Positions 1 to 12,155 of a DNA stretch of 64,000 bases are shown here, piece after piece (within the stretch, counting starts at the first letter, position 1; every line of letters starts with the position of its first letter). The stretch covers positions 2,890,001-2,954,000 of the forward strand of contig JAYKKI010000126.1 of assembly GCA_039881145.1 (NCBI GenBank). Reading direction: 5' to 3'. The DNA is from Druceiella hillmani. Its lineage: Eukaryota; Arthropoda; Insecta; Lepidoptera; Hepialidae. Both the position numbers and the translations under genes were made by a program. The notes under the pieces are model-generated. The model saw nothing but the letters and a program-made list of their open reading frames with translations, did no database searches and had not been told where the DNA came from.

Positions 1-380
1 AACCTTTTGCTGATTTAATATACACGTTACGCCATCTATTGGTGTCTTGTAGTACTATTTTTATTATCGACTAAAAACCAGGCGATACACGTAATTAACC
101 AGTAATTCTGCTATTTTTTAAGTTAATAAACACATCCATGTTACCTGGTTGTACCTGGTAGCGATTTCTTCATGCGCCTTCCTCGTACTTTGTATTGAAT
201 TAATAACCTTTATGTCCATGCCGCACCAACTTTCTCGCAAAACGCAATATTGTATACAGACATTGGTGAATTGATATTGGCCAATCCGATTAATTAATCA
301 ACATCCAAATTTTGATTAATTGCTATTAGTGTTTAGTACTCTGTACCCAAAGGGTGGCACTCTCTGGGTCCCTATTACTA
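1..380. other. AT-rich intronic sequence
   Basis: There is no coding or structural feature here. The first lines contain 'CGCCATCT', a string that recurs near 6,375 and 50,050 in repeat-like contexts. Confidence 0.4.
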
Positions 381-512
381 AGCCTCTGCCGTCCGTTTGC
401 CTGTCCATCTGTCTGTCTGTCACTGGGCTGTATCTTTTCAAGCATAATAGGTAGTTTTCAAGCATAACACTTGAAATTTTCACAGAATACGTTTTACTAT
501 GTTCTCTATCTT

Positions 513-555
<43 letters not shown>

Positions 556-1010
556 CTTTATTATAATAACACAGGCATAAAATTTGGTTTCATTCTAGTG
601 CATATTGTATAATAAAACAACAAATAATAAAACATATATATAACTAAGCTTGTAACTCAAAACATTAGAAGAATATAATATAGGATGGAGCAAAAAGAGA
701 TATAATAGATGTAATCAGCCAATTATTTTATACATTTTTATAAAAATATATATAACAATTGGCTAATTACATCTAATTTATATACAAAGATATATACTGA
801 ACTATCCATGTGCGAGTCCAACTCGCACTTGACCACTTTTTATTTATCGGATTCTTCTCTTTAGAAAGGGGTCCAAAAGAGGAGAATTGTTTCACGATTA
901 ATACTGAACTATCCGTGTGCGAGTCCGACTCGCACTTGACCACTTTTTATTTATCGGATTCTTCTCTTTAGAAAGGGGTCCAAAAAAGGAGAATCATTTT
1001 ACAAAAATCG
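380..1010 (+). mobile_element. Lepidopteran dispersed repeat with internally duplicated 3' tail
   Basis: The left part has CTGTCTGTC runs followed by TTGAAATTTTCACAGAA, the typical start of a very common lepidopteran dispersed repeat. An (AT)n tract lies at 516-554. The tail bears GTGCGAGTCCGACTCGCAC near 920 and occurs twice in tandem (796-902 and 903-1009, period 107 bp), each copy with TTGACCACTTTTTATTTATC and AGAAAGGGGTCC. Whether the family is a SINE or the 3' end of a LINE cannot be decided from this copy. No coding capacity is visible. Confidence 0.6.
516..554. repeat. (AT)n microsatellite
   Basis: A pure AT dinucleotide tract of 39 bp lies inside the dispersed repeat at 380-1010. Confidence 0.95.
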
Positions 1011-1700
1011 ATTACACAGGTAATTCAGCATTTTTTAAACTTACGTTATAGAGTGGTTCTATTTCAAACAATGAAACTTTTATATATCATTTAAACAAAA
1101 TGTATTAAGGTTCAGATCAAAAAATATCTTCTACATCAATCAACGAATATTCCGTATATAAAATTGGAAATGGAAATGTTATTGTCTTTTTTATTTTAAC
1201 GCATATATCGACCAATTTATAAGTTTAATAGTTCGAATTAAAAATTTCAGGTTCGTAAACAAAGCAGAAAATACACGCGTTTCAGTTATACGAAAAGGTC
1301 AATCGTAAATAAAAGTCTCTTCTTAAATATATTCCCCGAAGCTATTGAAAGAAATTTGCTTAATTATAAATTTATTTTAACAAATGGACTAAACTGGACC
1401 AATGGTTTGAAAATAGCGGTGATTTGAAGTATATAAATATTTGCCAAGAATTCATTTTACAATAAAATTACACAAATGATAAACCATTAACAAGAACTTT
1501 TCAAACATTACTATGATTGTTTAAAAAGTTTAATTTTTTCGCTTATTGGAAAAAAGAAAAACGGCCTGAACTGGGAATTGACCTTTCCGACTGGCGCGGG
1601 TTCTGGGCATTTTTTATAATATTTTTTTATAATTGACCAATACAGAACTTACTGTTTCCCACGCTCCTACTAGCACAACGAATGCCCAGCAGATTTTAAT
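1010..1700. other. Unremarkable AT-rich intron sequence
   Basis: I see no coding potential, repeats or structured sites in this stretch. Confidence 0.5.
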
Positions 1701-2330
1701 GGTTCCGTAGTCAAATGGCAAAAACCGAACTGTTAAAATTTCGTCCTTATACATCGGCCTGTCTCTCCGTTTGACTATCCATATGTCACAGTCGTTTTAC
1801 TCGGAGACTATTCGCACTATATAAATTAAATAGATGGTAGGTATCCTTTATAAACCGCTACACAATGAAATAGTAATCATGAAAAAAATATTAAGGGTGG
1901 CACTCCATACATGTAACTATGGGATGAAAAAAAATCTGGCGCCCGTAGGCGTATGACGCTGATATCGTTAGATAGGTCTTAAAACTTATATGGAAATTCT
2001 AAAATAACTTTTTTGTTTAATTAAATAATTGGTGAGATATTGGCTTCTAACCTCTTAAAAAGTGTGACATTTCAACTAACATTAAACATAAAACATTTCA
2101 ACTAATTTATGTAAAATTCTGAAAAAAATTAAGGTAGTAGAACTTAAAATAAACTCTCAATGAAAACCGGTTTATATAAGATATATTGGATCGTTTTTGA
2201 GATATAGGATATTTTCGGTACCGACCGCAGCAATAACTTTGTTTTTCACAGTGTCTTTGAGAAATACAAACTTTTATATCATTTGGTGGTCGGAACCCTT
2301 CGTGCGCAAGTCCAACTTAGTCGGTTTTTG
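1700..2330 (+). mobile_element. Longer copy of the lepidopteran dispersed repeat
   Basis: The order of motifs fits one diverged ~630-bp copy. The start has TGGCAAAAACCGAACTG and a CTGTCTCTCCG...TATGTCACAG run; the middle has AAGGGTGGCACTCCATACAT and GATAGGTCTTAAAA; the 3' end reads CGGAACCCTTCGTGCGCAAG followed by GTCGGTTTTTG. The same tail type ends the repeat at 796-1009. Non-coding; possibly a SINE or LINE-derived unit. Confidence 0.6.
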
Positions 2331-5230
2331 ATACTTTACATAGTTATGATGTATTTGAGCAGTTTTCTAAGAAAGAAACTGATGTATATTTAATTTTAAA
2401 ATACGTAAAACAATGGTGTTAACATTTGCTATATTTAGCTCTTATCAAAGTCTAAGCAATGTTTTTTAACAGAACTAAACTTGATTAAAGAAGTTTTAAG
2501 TTAAGATTTACGTTTTTACTAAATTGAAGAAGATTTTCATAACTTTTTAACTACAGAATTAAAGCTATAAACCAGCAAAATGTTAATCCTTTTTTTAATT
2601 GAATTGTTTGATACGTTAGTGTTTTTCTATTCTCATGTCTACATGATATAATTGTACATAAAAAACATAACTATTTTAAAATACAAGTGTATAGATATGT
2701 TAAGGATGCATATGTCCATAAACGGTTAAGATTAGGACGGACATAAAAGACAAATGGATCGTGTAGAAATTCTTTCGCATATTAAGATTCAATAATATTA
2801 AACCTCTAAAACTTTTATTCATATCGATACAAGAATACAAATTTAGAACGTCTGTAGTGAGGTGATTAAACTATCGACGAAATCGGAAGACGCGTGGATG
2901 AATTTATGAAAACCCCATTTTTTCGCGAATTATAATCATTACTGTCGCAATATACGTATCGGTTCTGATAAATAATATATCTAACAGTAACCAAACAGCT
3001 TTGTTCCGTTCCAAACTTGTATCATCACTCTGACTAAGTTCCACTCTTTAAAATTATCAATGATATTATTTTCGTGTGTAATCAATTGTCTAATGGACTA
3101 ACTTCTGATCGGCTATCGAAATATGTTCAGATATTAATATATTTAAAAGATTATATGCTTTCATGGAAATTCGGTAGAAATAACGTTTTGACTTTCGGTG
3201 GTAGGTACAACAATATCTTGAAATTTTTATTAATATTTGCTTAACAAAATGTACTTTTTAATGCTCATAGTTTAAAATTGGTCTAATAAATCATTATAAT
3301 ATATTTAATGACACCCAGTGTATCGAATTTTAAGACTACAAAATGTTTGTAGTATTAAATTTAAATAAATATTTGTAGTATTAAATTTAAATAAATAAAT
3401 GTAAGATAATATTTATTAAAATTTCTACAAATATTACAAATTCAAAATTGGTTTGTTTGTCAGTCTTTTATTACTTAACAATTCCGCAAACAAGCAAAAA
3501 CTCGCCAATATATACGTTTAACTCGTAAATAAAACAATGTCAACATATCGATAGATAATGCAATGTATATACTGAATATATTACTCACGTGTATCGAGAG
3601 CTCAAAACATCCATGTTAATCCCAAAACCGCCGTACGCAAAATCATATTAATGTACATATACATACCAAATCCATTTACACTGCCATACAATTGTCCATT
3701 ATCATAAAGACCATTATTTCTTAAACATTCCAGAATATAATTCCCTCTCTAACTCTTTACCCCCATCATCGAAATATCTGCTAATTAAATAACCAAGCGC
3801 AATAACGTCAAATCCCACTGCCAACCGATTTCGCACCTACATATCTCTTTACGTCCAGACTCCATAATCCAGGGGCTTTAACGCTTCGTATTCGAAACGA
3901 GCGACCGACACAGGGAAATACTCTTGTAAATATGCAATAACACCATCTAATCCTCCGGTCAGTCGGACCATCCGACCGAACAAAGCTAAGCCCCTCGATT
4001 AGAGCGAGGTGTGAAGTCGGCTCTCGCTTTGACAGTTATGACCGCCCCCCGCAAATCATTAAGGGCAACGGATATTCCTCGGCAGGTACATTTTATGTGG
4101 TCTTAGGAATATATTTATCTCTAATATAACTTCATTGCCTATTGCTTACGTACATAACTTACTTTCTTTATTAAAATATTAGCTGCCATCTTGAATATTA
4201 GCTGTCAACTTTGTTCCAGCAAAAGAGAGACTATGACTACTAGTCATTTTGAATCACTTTTAAATATAATAATTAATTACGGTTAATTTATTAAGAATAT
4301 AATAAATGAGGTAATGATTAATTCTGTGCCTTAGTTGAGCACATAACTGGGTACGATCTTGTAATATAAATATGATTTTTAACATAATAGTTAGTTGTTA
4401 CATAATCTGGAAATTTTTAGTAGATTTTATTATGCATAATTCTTTGAAACATTATTTTGATGTTTCATTCCTTTAACTCAAAAATTCTTCTGAGGTTTGA
4501 TTTTACAGTAACCTAGTAAACCGACATCACTAATAATTAGCAATGTAATATCAATAATATTATTATATAGATAATTTTAGCCAGCTGTGCACGCGACTTC
4601 GTTCGCTTTGACCTTTGGAAAAATTTATTAAAAAAATTATAGGATTGATACACGTGACATTCAACCGTCTAATTCAACCATTAAGAAAGTAAACTTTTTT
4701 AAGGAAGTACACTTTGTATTGAACTTTCAAATGACCATATATTCTAGTTAATCGATTAGGATGAAAAATAACCTGTGTATTATCACAAGCAACTGAATCC
4801 ACCAGTGGGAATATCATTGAAATCCCTTTAGCTGTTCTGGTGTGATGCGCGAAAAAATAAATATATTCTTATGAATATTAAAAAACATACAAAAATTTCG
4901 AGAATAATATTTTGGTGCATTTTTAATTTTTGTGTATCTTCCTAAATAATTTTTTTTAATAAATACTTTCCACATGTAGATAGGCAAATTCTACAGTTTA
5001 TAGCCTAATACTGAACTTACTACAGTAATTAAATATTGACGGCAGATTAAAATTTTTAAAACAAAATAAGCTTACATCGATTTCATACAAAATCGAAAAA
5101 ATTTTATGTACAGAAGACGACCAACAAGGACCTCCGCCCTCATGCGTTTACTCGCATTCAGATTGCTTACTTAGAAACCCCCACTAAATGTCAGATCCGT
5201 GCCTATTTCCCCAACGTATGTTGAAGTGGA
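2331..5230. other. Intronic sequence; small repeats and one GC-richer block
   Basis: Mostly AT-rich with no genes. At 3,342-3,397 the string TTTGTAGTATTAAATTTAAA occurs twice in tandem. At 3,820-4,090 a GC-richer block stands out (see separate entry). At 4,583 the start of a repeat with CGCGACTTCGTTCG is visible on the + strand. Nothing else is supportable. Confidence 0.4.
3820..4090. promoter_or_regulatory. GC-richer block, candidate conserved non-coding element
   Basis: This ~270-bp stretch has clearly higher GC and complexity than its surroundings and no long open frame. It contains short dyads (CCTCGATTAGAGCGAGG; AGCGAGG...GCTCTCGCT) and AAATCATTAAGGG. In a developmental transcription factor intron such blocks are often enhancers. 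That is inference only; it may equally be an old transposon. Confidence 0.25.
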
Positions 5231-5234
5231 AAGT

Positions 5235-6660
5235 TTTATTGCGCGATTTAAAATACAGGTAATATCATATGTAGATGTATATAGATAGATTACACATTTG
5301 CGTAATCATTACACGTCGAGTAGCTAGATACTTGTTTGATACATAGTACTAATGCAATGTAAATAGAGGTGTTTTTGTAGTAGTCGTACCGTCTGGCCAC
5401 ATTAACTCCGCCCAAGTTTCGGACATCAGTCCGTCTAGCTCAATTCTTCTCTATAGTACATATTTGTCTCACTAAATATCCTTGCTACTTCAGTTTTGTG
5501 TCTTGACCACTGATTAGTTTTGTGATCTTTAAATTATACTTAAATATTTTTCGGTCTATTGACGTCCAATATCCAACATATGGAAATAGGTTGGATTTAA
5601 GTCTCTCTCATAGCGTTGTTTCTTTTTTGTGTCACCTAATACCAATTTAATTCTGTCATCTGTTTAATATCACCCTTCCCTGTCATCACTTGCCCTGTCA
5701 TGTTATTAATATTTCGAGTATCGGTATATATAGTCAAATTCCTTTTTAAATTCTTATAGTTCTATTTCTGATGCGTATCTTGGTAGTAGCAAGGCGATCC
5801 TTGCTACTTTACCTTCATGTCTTGAGCACTCGTTAGTTCTGTGATCTTTGAGTAATAATTTAGATATTTCTCGGTCTATTGATATTTAACATCCAACAGA
5901 TGTAAATCTGTTGAAAATAGGACTGTCTTATAGCTTTTCATATATTTCTCTTTCGTGCCCCATACGACAAATAGCAAATGAATTCTGCTCTATATACGAT
6001 ATGGTCCTACCATCATTGTCGTGGTAGTCGTCTTACCAACTCTTCATTTTCCATCTCATGTTATTAGTATTTGGAGCGTCAGTCTGTATATCCCAATTAA
6101 ATTATTCAGTACATGTTCGTCTTGCTGAATCGCCTTGCTGCTATAATTTTGTGTCCTGACTATTCATTAGTTTTTATCTTTAAGTGATACTTTATCCTTA
6201 TTCCGTATATTTATGTTTAATATCCAAATCCAAAGATAAATATCGAATAAATATCCAAAGATAAAAATCGGTTGGCTATAGACCTCCCTCATAGCTTTCT
6301 TAATTTTTCTAGTGATACTTATATTATAGTTCCTTCATAGTTTTCATTGCGAGATTTAAAATACAGGTAACGCCATCTGTCGATTTATATAGATAGATAC
6401 TCTGCTAATAATTTGATTAGAATATGATGCATCCTATTATGTCGTCACTCTCCCTCTCAAGTTATTAAATGTCTTGACTGGCAATTTGTCTAGCCTAATT
6501 TATTTTTATAATCCATATTCACCTTGTGAAACTGCCTTACTCCCTTAGTTTTGTGTAATAACCACTCAGTAGTTGTTACTCCCAAGTAGCCACTCAGTGT
6601 AATAACCACTCAGTTAGTTGTGATATTTGTGTGTTACTTCGGGCTTTTTTCGATACATTT
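5235..6660. repeat. Degenerate ~320-400 bp tandem repeats
   Basis: A block beginning with CCTTGCTACTTCAGTTTTGT, then 'CTTGACCACTGATTAGTTTT', 'TCGGTCTATTGA' and 'ATCCAACA', recurs in order at about 5480, 5799, 6133 and 6530 with increasing decay. The whole array is bracketed by two copies of GATTTAAAATACAGGTAA followed by TATATAGATAGAT, at about 5244 and 6354. The periods are uneven (about 318, 334 and 400 bp), so this is an old tandem expansion or nested insertions of one repeat family. It has no coding capacity. Confidence 0.6.
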
Positions 6661-7180
6661 ATCATATTTAAAAATTATATTTATTAATATTAAACCTAAA
6701 TACACTTCAGTAGTTAACATTGATTTTCAGTAGTTAACGTTGATCATTGATTCTTCACTTGCCATGACAATATCTCTGTTTGAGCACGCGTTAAGCCGAT
6801 CGCCGGTGGGCTTATATTATCACGTAGATTTATAATAAACTTGATCGTTAAAATAGGATGAACTAAGCGTCTCAGTCAATGTGTGTAAGGACAAGTTTTG
6901 GATCGTTATTTCTCTGACGTTAAATAATAACCTTCTTCACGAGGTAATCATTAACATCTAATGTTTTTTTCTAAATATAATTGTTGGATTATATATAATC
7001 ATCAATAATAATTTTTCTTTCGTGGAATTCGATAAAAAATATAGAAAATATCAAATGTCTAAAGGGGAACAAGAATGACCTGTGGTGTATAATCGCTTCG
7101 CTACTTTCAACTATGTTTGTTTAAAATTTCAAATGTCAGTTGATACTTTGAGGCGCGAACAAGTAGTATCTCTAACCCCT
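6661..7180. other. No feature seen
   Basis: AT-rich intronic sequence between two repeat arrays, with no supportable element. Confidence 0.4.
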
Positions 7181-8694
7181 AAGATAAAAGAATTAAAGAA
7201 TAATAAAAAATAATAAGATAAAAAAATTAAAGAATAATAAAAAATAATAAGATAACAGAATTAAATAATAATAAAAAATAATAAGATAAAAGAATTAAAT
7301 AATAATAAAAAATAATAATATAAAAGAATTAAAGAATAATGAAAAATAATAAGATAAAAGAATTAAAGAATAATAAAAAATAATAAGATAAAAGAATTAA
7401 AGAATAATAAAAAATAATAATGTAAAAGAATTAAAGAATAATAAAAAATAATAAGATAAAAGAATTAAAGAATAATAAAAAATAATAATGTAAAAGAATT
7501 AAAGAATAATAAAAAATAATAAGATAAAACAATTAAAGAATAATAAAAAATAATAATGTAAAAGAATTAAAGAATAATAAAAAATAATAAGATAAAAGAA
7601 TTAAAGAATAATAAAAAATAATAAGATAAAAGAATTAAATAATAATAAAAAATAATAATGTAAAAGAATTAAAGAATAATAAAAAATAATAAGATAAAAT
7701 AATTAAAGAATAATAAAAAATAATAAGATAAAAGAATTAAAGAATAATAAAAAATAATAAGATAAAAGAATTAAAGAATAATAAAAAATAATAATATAAA
7801 AGAATTAAAGAATAATAAAAAATAATAAGATAAAAGAATTAAATAATAATAAAAAATAATAATGTAAAAGAATTAAAGAATAATAAAAAATAATAAGATA
7901 AAATAATTAAAGAATAATAAAAAATAATAAGATAAAAGAATTAAAGAATAATAAAAAATAATAAGATAAAAGAATTAAAGAATAATAAAAAATAATAATG
8001 TAAAAGAATTAAAGAATAATAAAAAATAATAATGTAAAAGAATTAAAGAATAATAAAAAATAATAAGATAAAAGAATTAAAGAATAATAAAAAATAATAA
8101 TGTAAAAGAATTAAAGAATAATAAAAAATAATAAGATAAAAGAATTAAAGAATAATAAAAAATAATAAGATAAAAGAATTAAAGAATAATAAAAAATAAT
8201 AATGTAAAAGAATTAAAGAATAATAAAAAATAATAATGTAAAAGAATTAAAGAATAATAAAAAATAATAAGATAAAAGAATTAAAGAATAATAAAAAATA
8301 ATAATGTAAAAGAATTAAAGAATAATAAAAAATAATAAGATAAAAGAATTAAAGAATAATAAAAAATAATAAGATAAAAGAATTAAATAATAATAAAAAA
8401 TAATAATGTAAAAGAATTAAAGAATAATAAAAAATAATAAGATAAAATAATTAAAGAATAATAAAAAATTATAAGATAAAAGAATTAAAGAATAATAAAA
8501 AATAATAAGATAAAAGAATTAAATAATAATAAAAAATAATAAGATAAAAGAATTAAAGAATAATAAAAAATAATAAGATAAAAGAATTAAAGAATAATAA
8601 AAAATAATAAGATAAAAGAATTAAATAATAATATAAAAGAATTAAAGAATAATAAAAAATAATAAGATAAAAGAATAACCACTAAGATAAAAGA
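7181..8694 (+). repeat. 34-bp minisatellite/satellite array, about 44 copies
   Basis: The unit is close to AGATAAAAGAATTAAAGAAT + AATAAAAAATAATA (34 bp), repeated head to tail for about 1.5 kb. Two positions alternate between variants: AAGATAAAAG or AATGTAAAAG at the unit start, and TTAAAGAA or TTAAATAA in the middle. The variants recur in patterned blocks, which suggests higher-order amplification. The + strand almost lacks cytosine across the array, so the strands are strongly asymmetric. The array decays at its right edge into AAGATAAAAGAACACGTG. Confidence 0.97.
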
Positions 8695-10955
8695 ACACGT
8701 GTAAAGCGAACTAAGATGAATTGGCACGTGTAAACAAAAGATAAATAACCAACTAATAAAAATATAAAAAAGGAGACTGGTGAAATAAGGCTGTGTAAAG
8801 ATTCATAAACTACGGTTGGATTATATCAAAGATTTACTGAAAAACGACAGTAACAAGTACAGTAACTTAGGAGAAGAGAGGGGATGATATCAAAAGATTG
8901 TTATTAGTTGGAGCGTAGATGTATATATAACGCTATACAGTTGTCCCTTTAACATTCATTTGTAAATTACAATGATCGTAAAATTAATAAAATGAGTATT
9001 GCATACACAAATCTCTAGGATGGAGTTTTTTGTGCAAGTAACTCAGAGACTAAAAAGTAAGCTACCTAATGGCTGTATGGTACTTGGAGAAGCCAAGGCT
9101 TTCGTGAGGAATTGATAGACTAGTAAAAACCATAATTTTCTAGATAGAAATATGCGGATTACGAGAGCAGAAGCGGATTGTCATCCGCTTACCAGAATGT
9201 AGAAGTTTGCTGGGCTCACAGGACACTTATTTCGCTGTGGAATTACCTACGGGACGCTGTGATAATGACTGGCTGGCTGCTCTAATGGAAATGACATCAC
9301 TATATGACAAGACTCCGTAGCTCTATGAACGCGTGCTAGAATCCTAAATCATATCTTAATTTTCGTACTTATTTGTCTCACATTTGTGAACGCTAACTAA
9401 TAAGAAGTTATTCTTTTGCCACATGGTACGTGTTTACTACAACTGGCAATAGTCGGTTAATTTTAGATGCCAGTTTTATTCCAACCAGAAATGACGCGTT
9501 ATTTTGTATTTAGTTATTGTTGCATAAAAATTATGACGATTGTTAATTAATTGATACCGAGTTTCATAAATAAAAAAAAGCAATCGATATTAAAACTTTA
9601 CTTTAAACTTAAATCAATCGCATATACACTTTGATAATTAATTAGTTTATGCTGCTACACAATTTATTTGCTCATATTTGAGCAAGCGATATTTGTTTAT
9701 ACAAATTTTGATAACCATTAGCAAATGTTTTCAAGATTCTTACAGTATATACATTTCAAAATTGCGGTTACATACTTAAGTTCTTCAAGTAATATTTTTA
9801 AAGCATTCTGCTGATTGTCACGCTGTAATTGCCACGAACTATTCATAAAGCTTTAACCTCTGTTGTTAACCATCTACTACGTAAAACTTCTGATAACAGG
9901 TAAGTTGACTAAATTTGAGAAAGTGTTTAATAATTTACTTTAATATTTATTTAACCCAAAAAATGAAATGCAAAAAAATTGCTAAAACGTGCAATGAGCT
10001 CGTAGTTCATTTACAGATTCAAGAATAGGTATATTTTTGTGAAGATCATTTTGATGTAAGTATTTACTTGCAGTTTAAGTACCTATTTGATAAACTGTTT
10101 TCAATACAAAATCATTGTGATTGTGGTCTCCTGTCTTAAACAATGACTTGCGATTGTATTTTCTATGGAAATATATTAAAATCTCCAAGCTCTTTGCTAA
10201 TACAGTTGATTACAATTTTGGGCAAATTACTAACGTTTGCTTTGCTAAAACCTGATTCCATTACAAATTGCACTTGTCTTTTAAAGTGTAATAGAGGACT
10301 GTATCAATTTGATAAAAATTGTTAAAAACGACAAATAATCAAATAACCTGTTCTGTATACAAAAATATTAACGTGTTTTGTGACGTGTAATATAACGCTT
10401 TCTGATTGTTGTTCAGTGACTGAATTCGTACTTTTTTCCGATTTTATTTTCTAAAAATAAAAATAATCTTTACCTTTAATACTAAGTAATTTTGTTTTTT
10501 GGTATCACCATATCATGATTAATCATTAGAAACTACAATCCATCCGATTTACTTATTGGAAATTAACCTATTGTGTATGTTTCCCAACAGTCGTTTCGCA
10601 TGCATCGGACCTATCTATAGACCTAGCTTAGCAAGAAACTTCGTATGCAGCCAATATCATAGGGAAATCATTACAGGGTCCAACGCAGCTGTTTCCTTAT
10701 AATCCAGTAGTGAAATCAATCAGATAATTTAGCAACGAAATAAATGTCATATGGGCCGGGCTCCATCATCGTATATTCGTGTACGTATTCATTACAGCAA
10801 GTACAAAAGGTGCTAGCCGAGGATATAAACGTCAATATAATGACAGCAAAGCCTCACTTAGTCGCTGCGAATAGAGATATAGCAAAGCCATAGAATCAAT
10901 TTATGACATCGAGACTTATAATGCTTCAACTAAACTTATTTCCCTCAACACCAAT
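8695..10955. other. Intronic sequence with two mixed-composition blocks
   Basis: No gene can be supported. A block at about 9,030-9,350 is less AT-rich and has short protein-like runs interrupted by stops, so it may be a decayed transposon of unknown type. A second block at about 10,590-10,900 is also GC-richer. The 60-codon open frame at 10143-10325 looks like chance, having no domain and no start context. Confidence 0.35.
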
Positions 10956-10959
10956 ACCA

Positions 10960-10988
10960 CATGTGTGTGTGTGTGTTAGTGTGTGTGG

Positions 10989-11040
<52 letters not shown>

Positions 11041-11070
11041 TTATATAAATGTATATGTATATATATACAC
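10960..11070. repeat. (GT)n(AT)n compound microsatellite
   Basis: A GT-rich tract (10,960-10,992) passes into a pure AT tract (10,992-11,036), followed by TGTAT/TATAC-rich sequence. Confidence 0.95.
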
Positions 11071-11797
11071 ACATGAATTATATATTTGAACCATGCTCAG
11101 GGCTTCTAGGATTGGAACTCGAATTCTATAACACTGTTATTGTAGATTGATTAATATTATAAATTCTACTATTATGCCCTTATTAATTATATCGCTTACC
11201 TTTGTTATATCAATTATTTATATTTAATTAATGGACCAACCACTTTGATTCACACGGATGTATCAACTGATTACATTATTTATAAATATTTTAAGCGTAA
11301 TCTTCTTTTTAACGATAATTTTACGTTGCGGATTATAAATTATATTATTTAATTGTATTTTCTGTTTAAATAAGGGTAAACTTAACGATACGCAAAATAA
11401 ATGTCGCTCGAAACGATTTGAATTTTTTTGAATAATTGTTTCATAATTTAGATTCGTTATCTATTACTCATGATTTCGTGATATTTATATTTTAATTTCT
11501 ATCATTTCAACAATATAAATTGTATATTTTTATGCATAGCATACAAAATGTACTCAATTTCACTTCGGTCGTAAGTATAGACGACCTGTGCCCCGCCTAT
11601 TTTTAATTCAAAATGTTCATTATACCTCTCATTCTACAAGAAAATTCCAATACATAAAATTGTAGAATATTTTTTTACCTTTATACATAGTTTTAAGGAC
11701 AAGGGAGCATATAAAAGCTGATTTTTATTATCCCAACAAACGGTATAATAAAACTAATTAAGTTGCGCTACGAAGGTTTCTTGCGTACTTAGACACA
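11071..11797. other. No feature seen
   Basis: AT-rich intronic sequence without coding potential or recognised repeat. Confidence 0.4.
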
Positions 11798-12155
11798 TTA
11801 AACATTTAACCTATTTCTCTTATACTATTTAAAAATAATAATATAGGTACGTAAAAATTTTAAGTTATTTCTGTTTTACTATTTAAAAATAACAATATAG
11901 GCGCATAAAACATTTAACCTATTTCTGTTTTACTATTTAAAAATAATAATATAGGCACGTAAAACATTTAACCTATATCTGTTTTACTATTTAAAAATAA
12001 TAATATAGGCACTTAAACATTTAACCTATTTCTGTTTTGCTATTTAAAAATAATAATATAGGCACGTAAAACATTTAACAATATCTGTTTTACTATTTAA
12101 AAATAATAATATAGGCACATAAAACGTTTTACTTATTCATGTTTTACTATTAATT
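11798..12155 (+). repeat. 54-bp tandem repeat, about 6 copies
   Basis: The core TATTTAAAAATAATAATATA followed by GG starts at 11826, 11880 and 11934 and continues at the same 54-bp step, joined by a GCACGTAAAACATTTAACC linker and CTGTTTTACTA. Each unit includes CCTAT upstream and ATAGG downstream, a short dyad. The copies are about 90% alike by eye, so the array is fairly young or homogenised. Confidence 0.92.
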
